Position numbers and translations under genes: made by a program. DNA of 64,000 nt from positions 83,664,638-83,728,637 of the forward strand of contig OX638131.1 in NCBI GenBank assembly GCA_951804985.1, in the 5' to 3' direction. A model generated the notes under the pieces. That model was not told where the DNA came from and ran no database searches. It saw only the letters and a list, made by a program, of their open reading frames with translations. This DNA is from Dryomyza anilis (Eukaryota > Arthropoda > Insecta > Diptera > Dryomyzidae). Shown here piece by piece: positions 57,230 to 64,000 of this stretch; position 1 is the first letter of the stretch; every line of letters starts with the position of its first letter.

Positions 57230-59605
57230 TTTTCACAAAAAATAACCATTTTCAGTAAAAAGAAATATAAATTTTTATTTTTTTACATATAATTTAGTTA
57301 TCAATCATATTAAATATTTTCACTTTATTTTCACAAATTCAAGTTTCACTCAAATTTATATTCAATTAATGTGCACTTCAATTTTAAAATTTCAATTTTC
57401 AATTTAAATTCCAATATACAATCAAAAGTACAACAAATATCATTAAAAAATCACTCAAAATTCCAAATTTGTCTGAAAATTAAAATAAATATTTTTACTC
57501 AAAATTTCAATTTTCACTCAAATTTTAAATGTTCACTCAAAATTTAAATTTTCACTCAAAATTTAAATCTTCACTCAAAATTAAAATTTCCCTCTAAATT
57601 TAATTTTCACTCAAAAATTCAATTTTCACTCAAATTTTCCATTTTATTCTTAAGTTTTTACTCAAATTCCCATTGGCACTTAATATTAAAATTTTCACTC
57701 ATAATTTCAATTGTCAGACAAATTTCAATTATCACTCAATTAAAGTTTTCACTCAAAATTTGAATTTTTACTCAAAATTTAAATTTTTAATTTAAATTTA
57801 ATTTAAAGTTAAATTTTCACTCAAAATTACAATTCTCACTTAAAATTTAAATTTTCACTCAAAATTCAAATTTTCACTCAAAATTCAAATTTTCACTCTA
57901 AATTCCAATTTACACACTAAATTCCAATTTTTTCTCAAAATTTCCATTTTCTCTCAAAATTCCAGTTTTCACTCAAAAATTTAAATTTTCACTCAAAATT
58001 TAAATTTTCACTCAAAATTCATGTTTTTACTCAAAATTCAATATTTTACTCAAAATTTAAATTTTCACTCAAAATTCAAATTTTCACTCAAAATTCAAAT
58101 TTTCACTCTAAATTCATATCTACACTCAAAATACAAATTTTCAGTCAAAATTCAAATTTAAACTCAAAATTCAAATTATCACTCAAAATTCAAATTATCA
58201 CTCAAAATTTAAATTTTCACATGTAATTCAAATTTTCACTCAAAACTCCAAAATTCACCCAAAATTCAAATTTTCACTCTTAATTCCTATTTTTCAATTT
58301 TCACTCTCCATTCAAATTTACACTCAAAATTTAAATTTTTAGTCAAAAATTAAATTTTCACTCAAAATTTAAAACTTCACACAAAATTTAAATTTTCCCT
58401 TTAAATTTTAATTTTCACTCAAAAATTAAATTTTTACTAAAATTTTCCATTTTATTCTTAAGTTTTTACTCAAATTCCCATTGGCACTTAATATTAAAAT
58501 TTTCACTCAAAATTTCAATTGTCAGACAAATTATCACTCAATTAAAGTTTTCACTCAAAATTTGAATTTTTACTCAAAATTTGAATTTTTAATTTAAATT
58601 TAATATAAAGTCAAATTTTTACTCAAAATTACAATTCTCACTTAAAATTTAAATTTTCACTCAAAATTCAAATTTTCACACAAAATTCAAATTTTCACTC
58701 TAAATTCCAATTTACACACTAAATTCCAATTTTTATACAAAATTTCCATTTTGCCTCAAAATTCCAGTTTTCACTCAAAAATTAAAATTTTCACTCAAAA
58801 TTTAAATTTTCACTCAAAATTCAATTTTTCACTCAAAATTCAAATTTACACTCAATTCATATTTACACTCAAAACACAAATTTTCAGTCAAAATTCAAAT
58901 TTAAACTCAAAATTCAAATTATCACTCAAAATTTAAATTTTCACATGCAATTCAAATTTTCACTCAAAATTAAAATTTTCACTCAAAATCCAATTTACAC
59001 CCAAATTTACACTCAAAATTTAAATTTTTACTCAGAAATTAAAATGTTCACTCAAAATTAAAAATTCCAGTTTTCACTTTAAAATTAAAATTTTCACTCA
59101 AATTTAAATTTTCATCAAAATTCATGTTTTCACTCAAAATTCAAATTTACACTCAAAATTCCTGTTTTTACTCAAAATTTAAATTTTTACTCAAAATTCA
59201 AATTTTCACTCAAAATTCTAATTTTCACTCAAAATTCAAATTTTCACTCAAAATTCAAATTTTCACTCTAAATTCATATTTACACTCAAAATACAAATTT
59301 TCAGTCAAAATTCAAATTTAAACTCAAAATTCAAATTATCACTCAATATTTAAATTTTCACATGCAATTCAAATTTTCACTAAAAATTAAAATTTTCACT
59401 CAAAACTCCAAATTTCACCCAATATTCAAATTTTCACTCTTAATTCCTATTTTCACTCTAAATTTACAATTTTCACTCTCCATTCAAATTTACACTCAAA
59501 ATTTAAATTTACACTCAAAATTTAAATTTTTACTCAAAAATTTAAATCACTCAAAATTAAAAATTCCTATTTTCACTAAAAATTCAAATTTTTACTCTAA
59601 ATTCT
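57230..59605 (-). repeat. 19-bp minisatellite array 3 (variant)
   Basis: The unit CACTCAAAATTCAAATTTT differs from CACTAAAAATTCAATTTTT (array 2) by a few bases and has the same period and orientation. Higher-order structure: a block with TTTTATTCTTAAGTTTTTAC and CCCATTGGCACTTAATATT recurs about 800 bp apart (57640 and 58440), and TTTCACATGYAATTCAAATT recurs at about 58215, 58940 and 59355. Nineteen-residue periodic frames here are artefacts. Confidence 0.9.
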
Positions 59606-62135
59606 AATACTTAAAGCATAAAATTGAAATTGCGCAGCATGTTTCTAAACATATCTTTGTACTAAAAGTCTGAAATTTAGAGCTCCTCTTGTGTGCAAAA
59701 ATAGTATTCACAAAAGAAAAATTGACATAAAGCAAGTGCAAGGAGACACACACACTTGAGGCAAACACATGGAGCACACAAAAACATCTGGCACAAAGGG
59801 ATAAATAATAGAAAATAGAAGGACCAATATACACACAGAGGTTCTGCCTCATCAATAATGTGCCATAGCGATGATATTAAGAAATTCAGACGATTGAAAA
59901 TTTTGTTTCGGAAAATGCTCAAATTTCGTAAAATGGCAAACATTGCCTAAACCAGGGCCCAACCGAATGGAGCAACTAAAAACAATCGACCAAACGACAG
60001 GTCGAACAAGTCTGACTCTGACTGAAAGACTGCCTCACTGAAAGCATCCCTGGCGGCAGCCATGGATATTGTTGTTGTTGTTGTTTTGAGTGGGTCGACT
60101 AATCGCATGAGTTTGACCAACGCATTATGGGAATTTTGCATAGAGGTGTCTTGTTCTATTGCGGCCTAGAGTTAAATTGGCTGAAAGGCAATTTGATGAA
60201 AGCAAACTCAACGAACTGAACAAAAGGTTGCGGCAGGCAGATGCAATCATCAATGTCTGGCAGAGATATGGTTTTGTTTAGATTTTTTTTTTTTGATACC
60301 GTTTATGCAAATTCGTCTGATACTGTTTGCTTAGGGGGTTTGTTTTTAATCTATAAAAATTGTGTGCAACAAATTTTGTATTATTAAAATTATATTAAAC
60401 CTTTAAAGACTGTTATCCGATTCTTTCTTATAATTTCATATAAATTTTTAAGTTTTTTAATTTTCAAGTTATTTTTTTTTCAATCAGATAAAAACTGAAA
60501 AACCTATCACTGATATGTAATATTTCCTTTATATATTTCGGTTTTTTTTTTATGATTTTACACATCGAATTTTTATTTTTACAAAATTTCTTATTTCATG
60601 TGTTTTGCATTTTTGAACCAGATATTGGGACTCAAGTTCGATTTCGGTTTTTCTATGTACTTTGTTTTGTTCTTATTTGTAGTTTTTGAAAAGAAATAGA
60701 ACTATTTTATTCACACAAAATTAATATTTTATTATATAGTTAGAGAACTACATGATGTAGTAAAAATAAATATATATGTAGTAAATTTACGACATGTCGC
60801 AGGACGTTAAAAAAAATAAAACATTTTTTTTTTTAATACATTTGTATGTAGTAAAAACAAATACATTTGCGTTTGAACATGAATCAAATAAATTTGTATT
60901 TTTTTTAAAGACAGTTTTCTTTATTATTAATACAGTATTTTTTCGATGTTGAAAATAGTTTCCTAATAATAAGAAAAAAAATACTTAAATGAGCTTTAAG
61001 TAAAAAGTTTTCATATAATAAGAAAATGTTCCTTGATTTCAGAAAACTGATGACTTTGGGTATTATTCTATTTTATAGGCGTTAATGGGTTAAATTTGTT
61101 TGTGTGAAATATGTAATTTAATGTAACAATGTATTATTTTTTCTAATTAAAATGACCTTTTCTTTATTATTTTATCAAATGAACTCATTTTGTTTTGCAT
61201 CAATTTCAATTAAACTATAAAACAGAAATTTAAGCAACGCATTAAATTTTTTATAAATATTTTTTTTATGCACTATGGTTACTTGGTTATTAACCTTTTG
61301 GCTTTTCTGATTAACAAAATGTATTTTATGAACAGCGCATAATCAGTAATTTCAATGCATACTCATTAGTGTTTTATTTTTTCATAATTTGTGCATATAT
61401 TTATTATTATAATATTTTAAATGTTTTTTTATATACATTTTTCATACATATATAATTTTTTAATTTATAATTTATTTTTTATATATTTTTATTCAATATA
61501 TATTTTGTTTTTAATTTTTTCCCTTAGACCTCTGACCTGTTTTGCATATGTTTCAATATTTAATTATTGTATAAGCTAAATTATAAAACATAAGCGGAAA
61601 ATTAAATAAAAATATGTAATGCAAATTAAATACAAAAATAAAATGTATCGTTTTTATTAAATCATTGTATTGAATATGTTATTAAGTTGTGCACTTATAA
61701 TTAAATCCCCATGTCAATGATTTCAAATAATGTATCGCTTTTTTTAATTTGATTTTACAAAATACTATGCAGTGATTTAAATCTCTTTTTGTTTTTAATT
61801 ATAAAACTTTTTACCGCATATTAATAGTTGTTGTGTGAAAAAAATTAAATTGATTTTGCCTAATTACTGGATTTTTGCAATGCATTTTTTTAATATTTCA
61901 TATTTTTACTGAAACTCGAATATGTTATGAGACACTGAGTTAATTTCATAATATGAGTGGGCTACGTTTAATTCATTCCCAGTCAATTCTTCGCTTATAA
62001 ATATCTTATTCCAACAATTTTTCCTGAGAAAATTCATCCATCGTTAACTGAGAAGTTCATTTCCAAAACGTGCTATATAAAGCGAACATTGTTTTTGTAA
62101 AACCAGAATAAATGAAACTGAAACAAAAAAGAAAC
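59606..62135. other. Unassigned spacer
   Basis: About 59680-60260 is of normal complexity (CAAGTGCAAGGAGACACACA, GACTGAAAGACTGCCTCACT, a TTGTTG run near 60069). Minus-strand frames 59947-60141 and 59677-59943 show no domain. The rest to 62135 is AT-rich with nothing recognised. Confidence 0.4.
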
Positions 62136-62141
62136 AAAAGT

Positions 62142-62700
62142 ACAGGGTATATCAAGTTTGTGCATATAATATAGCGCCCCTTAGGAGGCGTGACTGGTTT
62201 GGAGACGTATATATATTCTTGATTAGTATCACTACCCGAGTCCGTTTAGCCATGGCCTTCGGTCTGTTTGTCATCTGTCTGTCTTGCTGTCTTGCACAAA
62301 ACCTTGAGAAATACTTGTCAGACAACAATGAAATTTAGTTTCAATATGTTTTAGCCAAAAGTAGAATCTAGACGGCAATGAGACAAATCGGTTAACGGAC
62401 ATGCCTTTAAAATTATTATTAGAATTTACCTAAAAATAAATGTTCCAAAAATGGGCGTAATCCGCCCACATTTTTTTAAATTATTTCTCGGGATTTTATA
62501 GTAGACATTTTATTCATAAATCATTGAAAACGAATCTATGAAATATTAGCCTTACAAATCTGCATATATATTTTATATATCTATGTTTTATGTGCATATA
62601 TGGTCTGCCCACTTTTTTTCAATAGATTTTTGATTAGTTTTTAAAAGTTTTATATATATATTTTTTTTAAATTAGGAGGATATAAGACGTAAAAAAAAAA
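62142..62700 (-). mobile_element. GGGTATA-family dispersed repeat, copy 6 (type A)
   Basis: It begins on the plus strand with ACAGGGTATATCAAGTTTGT and contains CGCCCCTTAGGAGGCGTGAC, TGTCTGTCTTGCTGTCTTG and GGGCGTAATCCGCCCAC. It fades into A-rich sequence at about 62700 after GAGGATATAAGACGT. It is the minus-strand equivalent of copy 1, with the far terminus missing. Confidence 0.75.
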
Positions 62701-62929
62701 TTGTACGAAAAAAAATTTTTGTTCAAAAAAAAAAATTTGTTCGAAAAAATATTTTTTTTCGAAAAAAAATTTATTTGAAAAAAAATTTTTTTATTAATAA
62801 AAAGTTGTAATTATAATAAATATATTATAAAAGATTTAACTAATGTATGCATATCGAGCAAGCACTATATAAGAAATAACACACAAGAACTACTTGAGAA
62901 CTGAGAAGTATGGCAAAAAATGAACGAAC

Positions 62930-63217
62930 AATATGTTGATAGAAATTTGGTTTAATGAACAGCGTTCTTCAATATGAAGAACATATATGTTGTATTTTAT
63001 ATTTTGGTTCATTAATATGATGAAACGTAGTCTTCACATACAGTTCATCTTATTGAAGAACACTTTTTCTACAGTTACCAAGCGTTCTTCATATTTATGA
63101 TAGCATTCATAACATTGATGGTGTAAGTCATTAATATTGTGAATGGCTCCTCAATACAATGAATCATGGTTTGAAGAACGGAATTCATCAATATGATGTA
63201 AATTTTTTTTCTGTGTA
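62930..63217. mobile_element. GTTCTTCA-rich MITE, copy 1
   Basis: The right end GATGTAAATTTTTTTTCTGTG and the interior ATGAATCATGGTTTGAAGAAC are the inverse of 63812-64000. GTTCTTCA/TGAAGAAC words are dense throughout. The left limit is unclear. The right end abuts the truncated GGGTATA copy 7, so it may have inserted there. Confidence 0.65.
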
Positions 63218-63220
63218 CAA

Positions 63221-63489
63221 ATCAATTTTACTATATAGGTGCTTCGGGAAACTTTTTTGTTCAAATATATATTAACTTCAAATACATGAAAATGACTTTT
63301 TGTTCCCAAAAAAAAAAATCGAAATTCGGTACACCTACCCATTTTTAAATACATGGGTACAAATGAATGGAAATTCTTCAGCTATTGAAAGTTTGTAGAT
63401 ATTTTCAGGATTCGTATACCCTGGTGACCTATATAGCACTTTGAATGGTAACCACAAATATGTGTAGGGTATTTATAGTCGGACTAGAC
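63221..63489 (-). mobile_element. GGGTATA-family dispersed repeat, copy 7 (type B), partial
   Basis: It matches 14405-14690 closely (CGGTACACCTACCCATTT, GTATACCCTGGTGACCTATA, ATATGTGTAGGGTATTTATA). It keeps one side of the AGTCGG hairpin at its end. It is truncated at about 63221 next to the MITE. Confidence 0.75.
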
Positions 63490-63811
63490 TTTTTTATATA
63501 TGTGCCTTATAAAAATATGCTTTTTTTCGAACCAATCACGTTTTTTCTTTCGAAAGTTCTACCGTGTTTTTTTTTGTTTGTGTTAGGATCACATTCACAA
63601 GGCATATCTTAAAAATTAGATATATAATGATAATTTATTGCATGCCGCTCCTCCTACGTTGAAAAGAAGACTTCGACATTTCCGTTTTCATTCCAAAAGT
63701 GGCTCATACCACCACCTTCTGTGCAAATTTCGTTAGGGATATGGTGTTTGTGTTTGTATTCAGATATAAGCTAGCGGCTGTAATAAAATTGTAGCGATAT
63801 CTTGTAAGCCG
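63490..63811. other. Unassigned spacer
   Basis: Contains GCCGCTCCTCCTACGTTGAA and other unique-looking sequence. No gene recognised. Confidence 0.35.
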
Positions 63812-64000
63812 TAGACAGAAAAAAAATATACATCATATTGATGAATTCCGTTCTTCAAACCATGATTCATTGCATTGAAGAACTATTTATAATTTTAATG
63901 ACTAACGACATCAATGTTATGAATGCGTTTATAAATATAAAACTTGATAACTGTTGAAAAAGTGTTCTTCGATATGACGAATTGTATGTGAAGAATACGT
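63812..64000. mobile_element. GTTCTTCA-rich MITE, copy 2 (cut by window end)
   Basis: It starts ACAGAAAAAAAATATACATC and continues GATGAATTCCGTTCTTCAAA. This is an inverted copy of 62930-63217 with scattered mismatches. It runs out of the window. Confidence 0.7.

Noticed and set aside
58751..59607. Frames with 19-residue periodicity (SLKIQIFTQNS-type)
   Set aside because: Three 19-bp units make 57 bp, hence 19-residue repeats. Frames are interrupted wherever the array degenerates.

Overview
The window is AT-rich eukaryotic DNA with no intact protein-coding gene that I can defend. The mobile elements point to an insect, most likely a fly with a large repeat-rich genome: Helitrons ending in CTAG, a DD37E Tc1/mariner relic, a tRNA-derived SINE, an RTE-type LINE scrap, and many foldback elements. 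The dipteran assignment is inference. The DNA is best read as intergenic or intronic and is built from nested transposons and minisatellite arrays. The longer open frames are mostly by-products of tandem repeats.

Region by region. 1-2.2 kb: a 14-bp minisatellite, then a T/G-rich tract. 5.08-6.46 kb: Helitron copy 1 (minus strand), carrying a large 15-bp minisatellite. 6.7-7.3 kb: a CAAAGGGG foldback element. 7.64-9.80 kb: a GGGGCATTCC inverted-repeat element split by Helitron copy 2. 9.85-10.16 kb: SINE A. 10.6-11.1 kb: a PIF/Harbinger-like MITE. 13.1-15.8 kb: a GGGTATA-family copy, then a 1.9-kb foldback palindrome that a second family member has split. 16.86-18.28 kb: Helitron copy 3, with a duplicated head. 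19.5-22.1 kb: a third GGGTATA copy split by a 1.34-kb CAAAGGGG element with triplicated hairpins, then an uninterrupted relative of the 7.64-kb element. 23.7-27.1 kb: a TIR MITE and a second long foldback containing a GGGTATA copy, itself containing a hairpin MITE. 28.05-28.44 kb: a palindromic MITE. 29.3-32.55 kb: T/G-rich tracts, a LINE endonuclease scrap, a 61-bp-repeat element and a second hairpin MITE. 33.8-34.1 kb: SINE B with a 13-bp target duplication. 36.3-37.9 kb: a 29-bp minisatellite. 38.6-41.3 kb: a 19-bp minisatellite. 42.27-43.40 kb: the DD37E transposon relic. 43.5-46.7 kb: a TIR element, an LTR-like block and a third hairpin MITE. 49.1-51.3 kb: an inverted copy of the 61-bp-repeat element carrying a hAT-type MITE with an 8-bp target duplication. 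51.6-53.1 and 57.2-59.6 kb: the 19-bp family again, on the other strand. 54.3-55.1 kb: a 10-bp AT satellite. 62.1-64 kb: more GGGTATA copies and two oppositely oriented copies of another MITE.

The most notable object is a Tc1/mariner-type hairpin MITE (three copies). Each copy carries, in arm and loop, the start codon and first ~20 codons of a gene resembling the DUF4817 helix-turn-helix domain of insect transposases. I found no gene system beyond mobile elements. Nesting gives a relative chronology, and several insertion sites can be checked against uninterrupted relatives within the window.
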